Below the pieces are notes generated by a model. The model was not told where the DNA came from. It did not search any database and saw nothing but the letters and a program-made list of their open reading frames with translations. Below, piece by piece: positions 23,712 through 32,917 of a stretch of DNA of 64,000 nt (position 1 is the first letter of the stretch; every line of letters begins with the position of its first letter). The translations under genes and the position numbers were made by a program. Source of the stretch: Amycolatopsis sp. FDAARGOS 1241 (GTDB taxonomy: Bacteria; Actinomycetota; Actinomycetes; Mycobacteriales; Pseudonocardiaceae). The stretch lies in NCBI RefSeq assembly GCF_016889705.1, contig NZ_CP069526.1, positions 8,584,001 through 8,648,000 of the forward strand. The letters are read 5' to 3'.

Positions 23712-24579
23712 GAGCTTGTCTCATTTGGCGAGTTTCTTGTGGCAGGTGATGGTGGCGGCGAGGGTGAGGAAGGCGAGGTAGTGGCCGGCTTTGCGTTCGT
23801 AGCGGATGGTCAGTCGCCGGTAGCCGGTCAGCCAGGCGATGGACCGTTCGATCACCCACCGGTGTTTGCCGAGTTTCTCGGCGGATTCGATGCCCTTGCG
23901 GGCGATGCGCGGGACGATCCCGCGCTGGCGCAGCCAGGCGCGCAGGGCGGGGATGTCGTAGGCCTTGTCGGAGTGGAGTTTGGCCGGTTTCCGGCGCCGC
24001 GGTCCGCGGCGCGATCGGATCGGCGGCAGCGCGTTGACCAGAGGTCTGAGCGCGTGGCTGTCGTGAGTGTTGGCCGCGGAGATCGCGACGGTCAGGGGCA
24101 GCCCGGCCCCGTCGGACAGTACGTGGATCTTCGAGCCCGGTTTGCCGCGGTCGACCGGGCTCGGACCGGTCAGACCGCCCCCCTTTTGGCCCTGACGGAT
24201 GCTCCGTCGAGGACCGCGCGAGACCAGTCGATCAAACCCCGGCCGCCCAGTTCGTCCAGCACTGCCTGATGCAACTGCCGCCACAGCCCGGCCTCGGTCC
24301 ATTCGGTGAACGTCCGGTGCGCCGTGGGCACCGATACCCCGAACGAGGGCGGCAGGTGCCGCCACGCACAACCACTGGTCAACACGAACACGATCGCCGT
24401 GAACACCGCCCGCGGATCAGTCCGCGCACGACCACCACCCTGCGGACGCTCCTTTGCCGGCGGGACCAGCGGTTCCACCAACGCCCACAAGTCATCGGGC
24501 ACCAGCCGTTGCGACAGCGAGTCGATCACGGTACAAGATCATTGCAGCCCAGCGGGAAAGATCCAAACGAGACACGCTC
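23712..24579 (-). mobile_element. IS5-family insertion sequence, complete
   Basis: 868 bases bounded by 17-base imperfect inverted repeats, GAGCTTGTCTCATTTGG (23712-23728) and the complement of GAGCGTGTCTCGTTTGG (24563-24579). A 3-base TAA duplication flanks it, and the left copy is the stop codon of the hydrolase. It carries one transposase gene in two frames joined by a slippery run. Confidence 0.9.
23721..24529 (-). CDS. IS5-family transposase made by -1 frameshift
   Basis: Frame one (24529 to 24170) gives an N-terminal domain (LVPDDLWALVEPLVPP, TSGCAWRHLPPSFGVS, RAVLDGASVRAKRG). Frame two carries on to 23721 with GLTGPSPVDRGKPGSKIHVL, LHSDKAYDIPALRAWL and HRWVIERSIAWLTGYRRL, giving the DDE residues: Asp in VLDGAS, Asp in SDKAYD, Glu in WVIERS. 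The frames meet at AAAAGGGGGG, a typical slippery site for this family, so the gene is probably functional by programmed -1 slippage rather than broken. Opposite strand to the hydrolase. Confidence 0.88.
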
Positions 24580-24602
24580 TAACGCGTGCCTGACAATGCC
24601 TT

Positions 24603-25491
24603 AGAACTCCTAACGGAATGGATCTTGATAGAGATTTGTCGGGGTGGTTGTTGATCACGGAAGGGTCAGCAACTGCCGTGGATCGTCTCCGACGAGTTGT
24701 GGTCACGTATTCGGGCGTTGCTACCGATCCCGCCTCGACGTGCCGATCACCCCGGGCGCAAGCGTCTGGATGACCGGACGGTGTTGTGCGGGCATCCTGT
24801 TCGTCCTCTATATCGGCATTCCGTGGGAGTTCCTGCCTCAAGAACTCGGGTTAAGCTCAGGCATGACCTGCCGGCGGCGGCCGCGGGACTGGAACGACGC
24901 CGGAGTGTGGTCACGGCTGCAGGAGAACCGGCTGGCCGAGCTACACGCGGCGGGCGCGCTGGGCTGGTCGCGGGCGGTGATCGACGGCTCGCACCCTGCG
25001 AGCCATGAAGGGCGGCCCACAACCGGACCGAGCCCGGTCGACCGCGCCCGAACCGGCTCAAAACATCACCTGATCACCGAAGCGCACGGCATTCCGTTTG
25101 CAGGCATCACTGACCGGCGGCAACCGCAACGACATCACCCAGCTCATACCGCTGATCCAGGACATCCCGCCAGTACGGGACCGCCGCGGTCGCCCACGCC
25201 GACGGCCGAACAGGGTGTACGCCGACCGTGCCTACGACCACGACAAGTACCGCATGCAAGTTCGGACGGTCGGTATCACGCCGGCCATCGCCCGGCGCGG
25301 CACCGAACACGGCTCCGGCCTGGGCCGGTACCGCTGGGTCGTCGAGCAGACGTTCGCCCTGCTGCACTGGTTCCGGCGACGCCGCATGCACTGGGAGATC
25401 CGCGACGACATCCACGAGGCATTCCGTCGCCTGACGTACGCCATCATCTGCCCCCGCCGGCTGACCAACCTGTCACTTTGTTAGGTGTTCT
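24603..25491 (+). mobile_element. second IS5-type element, decayed
   Basis: Bounded by AGAACTCCTAAC (24603-24614) and GTTAGGTGTTCT (25480-25491), 11 of 12 bases matching as inverted repeats. It lies 23 bases beyond the previous IS. The enclosed transposase reads on the plus strand in three frames. Confidence 0.75.
24652..25484 (+). pseudogene. IS5-type transposase pseudogene
   Basis: Pieces in different frames reassemble one protein: LWSRIRALLPIPPRRADHPG and RKRLDDRTVLCG (to about 24788), then ILFVLYIGIPWEFLPQELG through GALGWSRAVIDGSH and GPSPVDRARTGSKHHLITEA (to about 25105), then SLTGGNRNDITQLIPLIQD, VYADRAYDHDKYRMQV and RWVVEQTFALLHWFRR to the stop at 25484. DDE residues remain, but at least two frameshifts interrupt it and no slippery run is present at either break. 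Calling it inactive is safe unless the frameshifts are sequencing errors. Confidence 0.8.
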
Positions 25492-25549
25492 TGGTCCAAG
25501 TCACCGCGGCCTGGAGGGTGACCGCGCGGCGGAAGACGAGCGCGATTTT

Positions 25550-25711
25550 CAGCAGATCTCCACCACGCGGTCCCGCACCGATACCGGTGATGATCCCCTC
25601 AACCATCGCCCGCGCATCCGAAAGCGGACGACCACGCTTGCCGGACTACACCGGGAGCACACCCTCGATCAACGCCCACTGCTCATCCGACAACAACTGA
25701 AACCGAGACAC
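25550..25711 (-). pseudogene. N-terminal fragment of another transposase
   Basis: On the minus strand, from about GTG 25711, the reading SRFQLLSDEQWALIEGVLPV, stop, SGKRGRPLSDARAMVEGIIT resembles the N-terminus of an IS5-family transposase. It has an in-frame TAG and no remaining catalytic part. It is squeezed between two other IS ends and is presumably a remnant cut by later insertions. Confidence 0.65.
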
Positions 25712-25735
25712 GACCGGCAGGATTCCAGCCAGCGC

Positions 25736-27335
25736 CCCCTAGCTTGAGTTTTAACGTCTGAGTGGTCGGTGGTGACCCCTGTCGATCATGAGTGAAGCCC
25801 TTGGTCGATCATTCCTTCTTGCGACAGACGGAAGATCGAGCCAAGGGCTTCAATTGATCAGTGTGCACCACGCTGGCGCCACCGGCGCGGGCAGGGAGCT
25901 GTCCGCGCTCCGGCAGGAGTTCTACCGATGCCTGCCCCGGCGAGCGGACGCGTTGTTCGAGCTGACCGACGCAGTGTTGTGCGCGGACGGTCCGGTCCGG
26001 TCGATCGCGGAGCTGTCCCTGGCCGGTGAGCACCGTCGCGGCCACGGCAGCAGCTATGCCGCACTGGCACGCGGACGGGTCGACATCGATCGGCTACGCA
26101 ACGCGCTGAGCGGGGTCCCGCTGCCGCGCGCCGCAGACGGGCGGCTGGTGCTGGCGGTGGACGTGACCTGCTGGCTGCGTCCGGAAGCACACACCTGCCC
26201 GCAGCGGATCTTGTGTCACACCTACGGCCGTGGCAGGGACCAGCACATGATGGTGCCGGGCTGGCCCTACTCCGTGGTCGTCGCGCTCGAGTCCGGGCGG
26301 GGTTCGTGGACCGCGCCGCTGGACGCGGTCCGGCTCACACCCGGCGACAACGCCGCAAACGTGACCGCCCAGCAGATCCGCGCCGTGGTGGGCCGCCTCG
26401 TCGCGGCCGGGCACTGGCGGCCGGGAGACCCGGACATCCTGCTGGTCGCCGACGCCGGCTACGACGGCCCCCGCCTGGCCCACGTGCTGGCCGATCTTCC
26501 GATCACCGTGCTGGTGCGGATGCGCACCGACCGGGTCCTGCACCGCCCGGTCCCGCCGCAGCGATCCGGCACGTTGGGCAGGCCCCGCCGCCACGGCGAC
26601 GAGTTCGCTTTCGGTGACCCGGCCACCTGGGGACAACCCGATGCCGTCACCGAAACCACGACCCGGCTCTACGGTCCCGCGCTGATCCGGGCTTGGGATC
26701 GGCTGCATCCACGGCTGACCCACCGCATCGCCTGGGCCGGCCACGACGGCGCTCTGCCGATCATCGAGGGCACCGTGATCCGGCTGCAGGTCGAGCGCCT
26801 GCCCTCCGGCGCGATCCCAAAACCGGTGTGGCTCTGGCACTCGCGCACTGGCCTGGGCCACGCCGAGGTTGATCTGGCCTGGCAGGCGTTCCTGCGCCGC
26901 TTCGATATCGAGCACACCTTCCGCATGCTCAAGCAGACCCTCGGCTGGACCACCCCGAAACTTCGCTCGCCCGAGGCGGCCGACCGATGGACCTGGCTGC
27001 TGCTGAGCGCTTACACCCAGCTGCGGCTCGCCCGCGACCTCACAGCGGATCTGCGCCGCCCCTGGGAAAGACCCCGACCAGCCCTGCGGCTCTCCCCGGC
27101 ACGGGTCCGCCGAGGGTTTCGGAACCTGCGTCCACAACTCGCCTGCCCGGCCGGTGTCCCGAAACCGTCGCGGCCCGGTCCTGGACGTCCCGCCGGAACA
27201 GTCAACCACCGGCCCGCATCACGCCACGACGTCTACGTCGTCACCAGCACGAACACCCGAAAATCCAAACACGGCAAGAACACCAGATCGAGCAACCCAC
27301 GACCCCGCCGAACAGGTTAAAACCCAAGCTAGGGG
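25736..27335 (+). mobile_element. complete IS with single DDE transposase
   Basis: 1600 bases between 20-base inverted repeats CCCCTAGCTTGAGTTTTAAC (25736-25755) and the complement of CCCCTAGCTTGGGTTTTAAC (27316-27335), one mismatch. No flanking duplication is visible; the right end abuts another IS. Confidence 0.88.
25788..27320 (+). CDS. DDE transposase (IS701-like/NF041680 type)
   Basis: A 510-residue intact transposase. DDE residues: Asp in VLAVDVTCWLRP near 124, Asp in LLVADAGYDGPRL near 225, Glu in RRFDIEHTFRMLKQTLGW near 380, the last with the Y/H-(2)-R-(3)-K-like helix seen in IS4/IS701-type enzymes. A basic C-terminal tail (RKSKHGKNTRSSNPRPRR) runs to the stop inside the right inverted repeat. 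Length and layout match actinomycete transposases of about 480-510 residues. ATG 25788 is the first in-frame start after the left repeat. Confidence 0.85.
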   Translation: MSEALGRSFLLATDGRSSQGLQLISVHHAGATGAGRELSALRQEFYRCLPRRADALFELTDAVLCADGPVRSIAELSLAGEHRRGHGSSYAALARGRVDIDRLRNALSGVPLPRAADGRLVLAVDVTCWLRPEAHTCPQRILCHTYGRGRDQHMMVPGWPYSVVVALESGRGSWTAPLDAVRLTPGDNAANVTAQQIRAVVGRLVAAGHWRPGDPDILLVADAGYDGPRLAHVLADLPITVLVRMRTDRVLHRPVPPQRSGTLGRPRRHGDEFAFGDPATWGQPDAVTETTTRLYGPALIRAWDRLHPRLTHRIAWAGHDGALPIIEGTVIRLQVERLPSGAIPKPVWLWHSRTGLGHAEVDLAWQAFLRRFDIEHTFRMLKQTLGWTTPKLRSPEAADRWTWLLLSAYTQLRLARDLTADLRRPWERPRPALRLSPARVRRGFRNLRPQLACPAGVPKPSRPGPGRPAGTVNHRPASRHDVYVVTSTNTRKSKHGKNTRSSNPRPRRTG

Positions 27336-28167
27336 ATGTCTCGTAACCCGGTGTAGGACTGGCGGGGTCGTTAGTTGATCATGGTGGTGTGGTGCAGGTG
27401 ATCACAGCGTCGCAGCCGGAGTGGGTTTCCCCGTTCACGGGGTCGGAGCCGGCGCAGTTCCGGAAGCTGGTGCGGTTGGTCGCGAAGCGGGGTGGGGCCG
27501 AGATCGCGGATGGTCGGCAGGGGCGCTACCGCTGATCGACCGGGTGCTGCTGGTCGCGACCTACGGGGTGTCGCATTCCGCGGCGCACCGGGGGAAGCGA
27601 CACGATCGGCCCGCTGCCGGCACTCGCCCCGGTCCGCAAACGCCGGATCGACGCGGTGGCGATCGTGGACGGCACCCTGGCCCCGACCCGGGATCACCGG
27701 CCGGCCGCCCCGTCGAAGAACTACCACTACTCCACCAACGTGCACGTCGCCATCGACGCCGACACCCCGCTGGTGATCGCCACCGGCGACCCGCAGCCGG
27801 GCCGCCGCAACGACTGCACCGTCTACCACGACTCCGGCATCGCCAAGCAACTCGCCGATCGCCCAGTCATGGCCGATGGCGGCACCACGGCAACCCGGAA
27901 GTCGTCATGCCCGACCGCAAACCCCGTGACGGCGGCGGCGTGCCCGAGTGGAAGGAAAACCTCAACACCACCCACCGCAAGATCCGTGCCCGCGTCGAGC
28001 ACGTCCCGGCCAAGATGAAGCGCGTCAAGATTCTCCGCGACTACAGCCGCGCTGCGAACACACTCGCCGACACGGTGTCCGCAATCGCGCACCTGCACAA
28101 CATCATCCTCGCCGGCTGACCGCAACAACCAACTCCACCAACCACAACACCAGTAACGAGACAGCCC
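27333..28167 (+). mobile_element. decayed IS abutting the previous element
   Basis: Ends GGGATGTCTCGTAACCCGGTG (27333-27353) and the complement of GGGCTGTCTCGTTACTGGTG (28148-28167) are imperfect inverted repeats. The left end shares GGG with the right repeat of the neighbouring IS, so one element was inserted at the edge of the other. Confidence 0.75.
27392..28119 (+). pseudogene. DDE (HARBI1-like/IS5-superfamily) transposase pseudogene
   Basis: Three separate stretches belong to one transposase: VSPFTGSEPAQFRKLVRLVA ending in a premature TGA at about 27535; RIDAVAIVDGTLAPTRDHRP through DTPLVIATGDPQPGRRNDCT and RPVMADGG (Asp residues of the DDE set); and GVPEWKENLNTTHRKIRARV with EHVPAKMKRVKILRDY to the stop at 28119. 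Compared with typical relatives, a segment after the first stop is deleted and the frame changes twice. Not functional as read. Confidence 0.78.
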
Positions 28168-28344
28168 TTGGGCGTGCGGCTCGGCGAGGCGCGCTGCACG
28201 ATCACGGGCCCTGCCGCTCGCCGGCGCAACGGCTCTGCCGGCGGGCGAAAGCCGCGCCTGGAGGCCGACACCGGCAGCCGAGGCTCTGCGCCAGCCCGAG
28301 GCCAGGGTGCCGAACACGACGCCTCTCCGAGTCTGCGGAGCCTC

Positions 28345-28779
28345 TCAGTCGAGGCAGAATTCGTTGCCCTCGATGTCCTGCATCACGATGCAGGACTCGT
28401 TGTCCTCATCGGCGGGCAGCAGTTGCACGCGGACCGCGCCGAGGGCGACCAGCCGGGTGCACTCGGCCTCGAGGGCGGCGAGGCGCTCGTCACCCACGAG
28501 CCCGGTGCCGACCCGCACGTCGAGGTGTACGCGGTTCTTGACGACCTTGTCTTCGGGAACGCGCTGGAAGTACAGCCGCGGGCCCACACCCGTGGGATCA
28601 CCGCAGGCGAACGATGAGCCCCGATCCTCCGGAGGCAGTGAGCGGTTGAACTCGTCCCAAGTGGCGAACCCGTCGGGTGGTGGCGGTACGACGTACCCCA
28701 GCACCTCGCACCAGAACCGAGCGACGCGTTCAGGCTCTGCGCAGTCGAAGGTGATTTGGACCTGTTTGACCGACCCCAT
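28345..28779 (-). CDS. VOC-superfamily protein
   Basis: A 144-residue glyoxalase-fold protein: QVQITFDCAEPERVARFWCEVLGY at 7-30, RLYFQRVPEDKVVKNRVHLDVRVG at 69-92 and DIEGNEFCLD at the C-terminus. This is the glyoxalase_6-like actinobacterial subgroup. ATG 28779 opens at the fold. It is monocistronic between the IS cluster and a flavin oxidoreductase gene on the same strand 34 bases upstream. Substrate unknown. Confidence 0.85.
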   Translation of the reverse strand: MGSVKQVQITFDCAEPERVARFWCEVLGYVVPPPPDGFATWDEFNRSLPPEDRGSSFACGDPTGVGPRLYFQRVPEDKVVKNRVHLDVRVGTGLVGDERLAALEAECTRLVALGAVRVQLLPADEDNESCIVMQDIEGNEFCLD

Positions 28780-28813
28780 CGCTCCACACTAGCGGGCTGT
28801 TCGACGAGACTCC

Positions 28814-29674
28814 TCACGAATTACGGATCAGCTCGTCGGCCACCCACTGCGCGACGCCCTCGGGGAACGGCGCCGGCAGGCCGAGGACGACGTGGTCGAA
28901 CCCGGCGTCGACGGCCTCGGCGATCGCCTTCCGCGTCGGGCCGGGGTCCTCGTAGGACACCGGCAGGTGGATCGAGCGCGCGATCTCCGCCGAGTCGCGG
29001 CCGATCTCCGCGCAGTAGCGGTCGAGCAGCGCGCTGCGGCCGATCGCGTCCTCGAGGTCCCCGCCCGGGATGTTCCAGACGTCGGCGTGCTGCGCGACCA
29101 CGCGCAGCGTCGCGGCCGCGCGGCCGCCGATGAGGATCGGCGGGTGCGGGCGCTGCACGGGCTTGGGGCTGCCGTAAGCACCCTTGAGCTGGACCTGGGC
29201 GCCGGCGAAGTCGAAAGGTTCGTCTTCGGTCCACAAGCGACGGATCACCGTGCACGCTTCGGCGAGCCCGGTCACCGCGTCGCGCGTTTCGACGAACGGC
29301 AGCCCGTGGGCTTCGTACTCGCGCCGGGCCAGCGGGTGGCTGGGCCGTGAGCCCACGCCGATGCCGAAGTCGAGCCGGCCACCGGAGACGACGTCGACGG
29401 TCGTGGCCATCTTCGCGAGCATCGCGGGCGGGCGGAAGCGATTGCTGGTGACCATGAGCCCCAACCGCAGCCGCGACGTCTGCGCGGCGAGGGCCGACAG
29501 CAGCGACCAGCCCTCGAAGATCGGACCGCCGGGATCGCCGGCGATCGGCAGGAGGTGGTCGAACAGCCAGGCGTGCTCGATCTCGGCGACGGTGTCGGCT
29601 TCGCGCCAGACGCGGACGAGGTCGTCGTAGCCCACCTGCATGGGCGCGGTCATGATCCCGAAACGAGGTGACAC
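28814..29674 (-). CDS. LLM-class F420/flavin-dependent oxidoreductase
   Basis: A 286-residue luciferase-like (TIM-barrel) monooxygenase. Visible: AWLFDHLLPIAGDPGG, LGLMVTSNRFRPPAMLAKMATTVD, VSGGRLDFGIGVGSR, LIGGRAAATLRVVAQHADVWN. Actinobacterial members use F420 or FMN. The GTG start follows a clear AAAGGAAA ribosome site. The aldo-keto reductase gene lies 12 bases upstream on the same strand, so the two redox enzymes are cotranscribed. Substrate unknown. Confidence 0.87.
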   Translation of the reverse strand: MSPRFGIMTAPMQVGYDDLVRVWREADTVAEIEHAWLFDHLLPIAGDPGGPIFEGWSLLSALAAQTSRLRLGLMVTSNRFRPPAMLAKMATTVDVVSGGRLDFGIGVGSRPSHPLARREYEAHGLPFVETRDAVTGLAEACTVIRRLWTEDEPFDFAGAQVQLKGAYGSPKPVQRPHPPILIGGRAAATLRVVAQHADVWNIPGGDLEDAIGRSALLDRYCAEIGRDSAEIARSIHLPVSYEDPGPTRKAIAEAVDAGFDHVVLGLPAPFPEGVAQWVADELIRNS

Positions 29675-29686
29675 GGGGGTTTCCTT

Positions 29687-30706
29687 TCACCGACGACGCA
29701 GCGTCGCGTCGAGCAGAGCGGGTGGGGTGTCGAACTTCTCGTGCGCGGCGAGGTCGACGCCGGGCGCGACGACCTCGTCGATCGCGTCGAGGACGTCGGC
29801 CGGCAGCACGGTGTCGGCCGCGGCGAGGTGCGAATGCAGGTGCTCCGGCGTGCGCGGGCCGATGAGCGCACTGGTCACGGCCGGGTGCGCGGTCGCGAAG
29901 CCCAGCGCGAGCTGGATCAGCGTCAGCCCGGCCTCGGCGGCGATCTTCGCCAGGCGCTCCACGGCTTCGAGCCGCGCCCGGTTGGCGGGCAAGGCGGGGT
30001 CGAACCGCTGCGGCATGACCTTCGAGCGGCTGGTGGTGATCTCGCGGCCTTTGCGCACCGCGCCCGAGAGCCAGCCGGACGCGAGCGGGCTCCACACCAG
30101 CACACCGAGGCCGTACTCCCGCGCCACCGGCAGCACGTCGGCTTCGATGCCGCGCTGGAGGATCGAGTAGCTGGGCTGCTCGGTGACGTAGCGGCTCAGG
30201 TGGTGCTCGCGCGCGGCCCACTGCGCCTGCACGATCCGGTACGCGGGGAACGTCGACGAGCCGAAGTAGCGGATCTTCCCGGCCCGCTGCAGGTCCGTGA
30301 GCGCGGACAGCGTTTCCTCGTCGCTGGTCGTGGGGTCCCAGCGGTGCATCTGGTACAGATCGACGTGGTCGACCCCGAGCCGGCGCAGGCTGTCGTCGAG
30401 TGCGGTGACGAGCCAGCGGCGCGAGCTGCCGCGGTGGTTGCGCTCGTCGCCGATCGGCATGGTCGCCTTGGTCGCGAGCACGAGGTCGGCGCGGCGGCCG
30501 GCGATGGCCTTGCCGACCAGGACCTCCGATTCGCCGTCGCCGTACATGTCCGCGGTGTCGATCACGTTCACGCCGCCTTCGAGCGCGGCGTCGACGATGG
30601 CGGTGGCCTCGTCCTGGGTGGTGCGGCCGATCCGGCCGAAGTTCATGGCGCCGAGCGCGAGTGCGCTGACCTGCACGCCGGTGCGGCCCAAGGTGCGGTA
30701 CTGCAT
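29687..30706 (-). CDS. aldo/keto reductase
   Basis: A 339-residue AKR. It begins MQYRTLGRTGVQVSALALGAMNFG, has the catalytic Asp-Tyr in VIDTADMYGDGESEVLVG near 48-65, the Lys in VLATKATM, and the His in VDLYQMHRWDPTTSDEETL. It ends with LIGPRTPEHLHSHL, the NADPH phosphate loop. First gene of a two-gene operon with the LLM oxidoreductase. Its promoter region carries a dyad (30727-30771) for an unidentified regulator not encoded next door. Confidence 0.9.
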   Translation of the reverse strand: MQYRTLGRTGVQVSALALGAMNFGRIGRTTQDEATAIVDAALEGGVNVIDTADMYGDGESEVLVGKAIAGRRADLVLATKATMPIGDERNHRGSSRRWLVTALDDSLRRLGVDHVDLYQMHRWDPTTSDEETLSALTDLQRAGKIRYFGSSTFPAYRIVQAQWAAREHHLSRYVTEQPSYSILQRGIEADVLPVAREYGLGVLVWSPLASGWLSGAVRKGREITTSRSKVMPQRFDPALPANRARLEAVERLAKIAAEAGLTLIQLALGFATAHPAVTSALIGPRTPEHLHSHLAAADTVLPADVLDAIDEVVAPGVDLAAHEKFDTPPALLDATLRRR

Positions 30707-30726
30707 GGGGTCGAGTCCTCCGAAGC

Positions 30727-30771
30727 AAGCGGAACATTGCTCCGTTAACGATACGGATCAGCGTTCCGCTT
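30727..30771. promoter_or_regulatory. inverted repeat in the AKR promoter
   Basis: AAGCGGAAC (30727-30735) and GTTCCGCTT (30763-30771) are exact inverted repeats, enclosing an AT-rich stretch with CCGTTAACGATACGG (30742-30756), itself partly dyadic. Consistent with a repressor binding over the promoter. Confidence 0.65.
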
Positions 30772-30874
30772 AGCAACCTCGGGCCGTCTCAGAGGCGCCG
30801 TCCCCCGCGCTGGGGACGAATCTCCCCTGCACCGTGACGATCCGGACGGGCTCACCTCGCCACGTTTTCCCTTG

Positions 30875-31857
30875 ATGGGGACCACAACGAGAGGGTGGCG
30901 CGCCGCGCTGCTGCTGGTGCCGTGCGCGCTGGGGCTCGCGCTCGGCACCGCGCCGGCGCGCGCGGACGGCGCACCGGCCGGCACCGACATCCAGGTCGCG
31001 CAGACCCTCGGCGCGCGCGAGCTGACCGTGATCATCCGGCGGATCGACGTGACACCGGGCGATCTGCACGTCGACGTCGCCACACACGCCGGTACAGCAC
31101 CGGGCCCGCTGCACCTGGCGGCCGCGGCCGACGGCGCGGTGTTCTCGCGCGGCGACGTCGTGCTCGGCGCGACGCCCGGCCTGTATTCGGGTTCGGTCGG
31201 CGTCGACCACCCCGGGCCATGGGAGCTGCGGCTGTCGGACGGCACGACCACGGCGACGATCCCGTTCGTCGTCCCCGCCCGCGTGGTGCCGCCGTGGGAA
31301 AAGGCGGCGTACGGCGGGTTCGCGGCAGCGGGCGCGTTCCTGCTGATCGCGCTGGCCGTCGCCGTGCGCACGCGGCGGACGGCGTACGCGCTGGTGCCCG
31401 GCGGCGGGATGATCGTGAACATCGTCCACACCGAACGCGTGCAGGCCGGTCCGTACGGCTTGACCGTCGGCTTCTCCACGTGGCCGGTGCTCGCCATAGG
31501 CCCTCGACTTCACCTTCATCCCGGACGGCGGCATCGGCCCGAAGACGGGGACGCTGTCGATGTTCAACCCGTCCACCGGCCGCTACCAGCGCCCCCACCC
31601 CCTCGCGCGGCACCCGCGCAAGTGCGACGTGTGGGGTCTGGACATCCGCGCCCTGTCCACCGAAGGGGGCGTGGAAGTTCCGGTTCGTGCTCAACGGGGG
31701 AGGGCACGGGTGAACTCGCGAACCTCCGGGTGCTGCAACAGCCGGGTCCCCCGATGGGGCTGAGCTGGGCCACCAGCAGCCTGCCGCTGATCGGCCTGGC
31801 GCCGCACCCGCGCCCCCCTCCGCGGCGGCGGCGCCCCGGCTGCCGCTCGAGCCACGA
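30875..31857 (+). pseudogene. frameshifted exported FixH/YtkA-like membrane protein
   Basis: An N-terminal signal peptide (AALLLVPCALGLALGTAPARA), an extracytoplasmic beta domain (about 38-140: ELTVIIRRIDVTPGDLHVDV, GPWELRLSDG), and a membrane helix (FAAAGAFLLIALAVAV) lie in one frame. After FSTWPVLA (about 31497) the sequence continues in a second frame: DFTFIPDGGIGPKTGTLSMF, GRYQRPHPLARHPRKCDVWG. After STEG (about 31665) it shifts again (WKFRFVLNGGG), then returns to the first frame (ELANLRVLQQPGPPMGLSW). At least three single-base changes, with the protein otherwise well preserved. Confidence 0.7.
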
Positions 31858-31887
31858 CGGCCGGGAGCGCTTCGACGCTCCCGGCCG
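31858..31887 (+). terminator. strong hairpin terminator
   Basis: CGGCCGGGAGCG and its perfect complement with a CTTCGA loop. It ends the transcript of the FixH-like gene and fixes that gene's 3' limit. Confidence 0.75.
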
Positions 31888-31910
31888 ACGGCCGCGGCGG
31901 GCTGCCGGCG

Positions 31911-32090
31911 AGTCAGTCGCTGCGGGCTTCCTTCTGCCTCGTCGCAGCAGGATTCCGATCGCCATGCGCAGCGGCGCTACCTGCCGCCTTGTCACAGCAG
32001 GCTTCCGGTCGCTCAATCGCTGCCGGCTTCCCGCGGCTCAATCGGTGCCGGCCTTCGGTCGGTCGACCAATGCCGGGTTTCCTACCACCT
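31911..32090 (+). repeat. degenerate ~24-base tandem repeats
   Basis: About six imperfect units related to TCAATCGCTGCCGGCTTCC (32026, 32049 and diverged copies earlier, such as GTCACAGCAGGCTTCCGGTC at 31991). No coding frame is convincing across them. Confidence 0.5.
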
Positions 32091-32917
32091 GGTCGCCGTG
32101 ATCTTCCTGCCAGCGCGTTTCGGCGCCCACCTCCGCGACTCGCCGGGACTTCCGGGCTGCGGACCTGCGCCCGTCACATCCGCAGCGCCCCTCCTGCGCC
32201 GGCACCTGGCTGACCGGCGCCGCCTTCCGTGCTTTTGCTGCCCGGCCACCACCGGCGGGAAGACAAGCCTCGCCCTCCCGAGGGGGCCGTTCCCGAGTCC
32301 AATCTACCGAGCAGGACCGACAAAACCGGCGAAAACACTGTCGGCGCCCCAGTTGTCCACAACCAGGCTGAGGTGTGGACAACGAGGTGTTGTCAGCGGC
32401 CCTGTTGGTCACCGCAGCGACGGGGCGGCGAGACGAAAGGGCGCCTGGCCGGCTCAGCAGCAGCGCGGCGCAACAGATCGCCCCCAACCGTCCGAGCGCA
32501 ACCACCGCCGACTGGCTCGCCGGGCGAGGACCACACCCGTCGCCCGCGCCGACTCGACATCCGTCGCCGGAGCCGAGATCGCGTCGTCCACAGCCTAGTC
32601 GACCGAACCAAGGTCACCAGCGTCAATCCGACCCGCCGAGCCGAAGTCGCACCCGAGACCCGCCTCGACTCAGCCGCCGCCACCAGCCGAGTCAAAACCG
32701 CCGCTGCCCGAGTCCAGACCACATCTGCGGCCCGACCTGACCAGCAACCCCAAGATCACACCCGCGGCCCGACCAGCGAAGCCGAGATCACACCCCAGCA
32801 GTGATCGACTCCAGCCCCCACGACCACCGCCGCCCGAACACCCAGGGTCAACGCAGCTCACTCAATCGGGTGACACTTCGTGAACGGGCAACGCAGCGCG
32901 GCGGCGCGGCATGATCC
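32091..32917. other. 827 bases without a supported gene
   Basis: Several frames stay open but are proline/serine/arginine-rich with no family resemblance. On the plus strand the composition is strongly C/A-skewed with recurring CGAGTC and CCGAGATC words (32560-32790), suggesting decayed or repetitive non-coding DNA. Confidence 0.4.

Noticed and set aside
32098..32804. Overlapping open frames on the plus strand
   Set aside because: All three frames stay open because of base skew; proteins would be Arg/Pro/Thr-rich with no ribosome site or homology-like motif.
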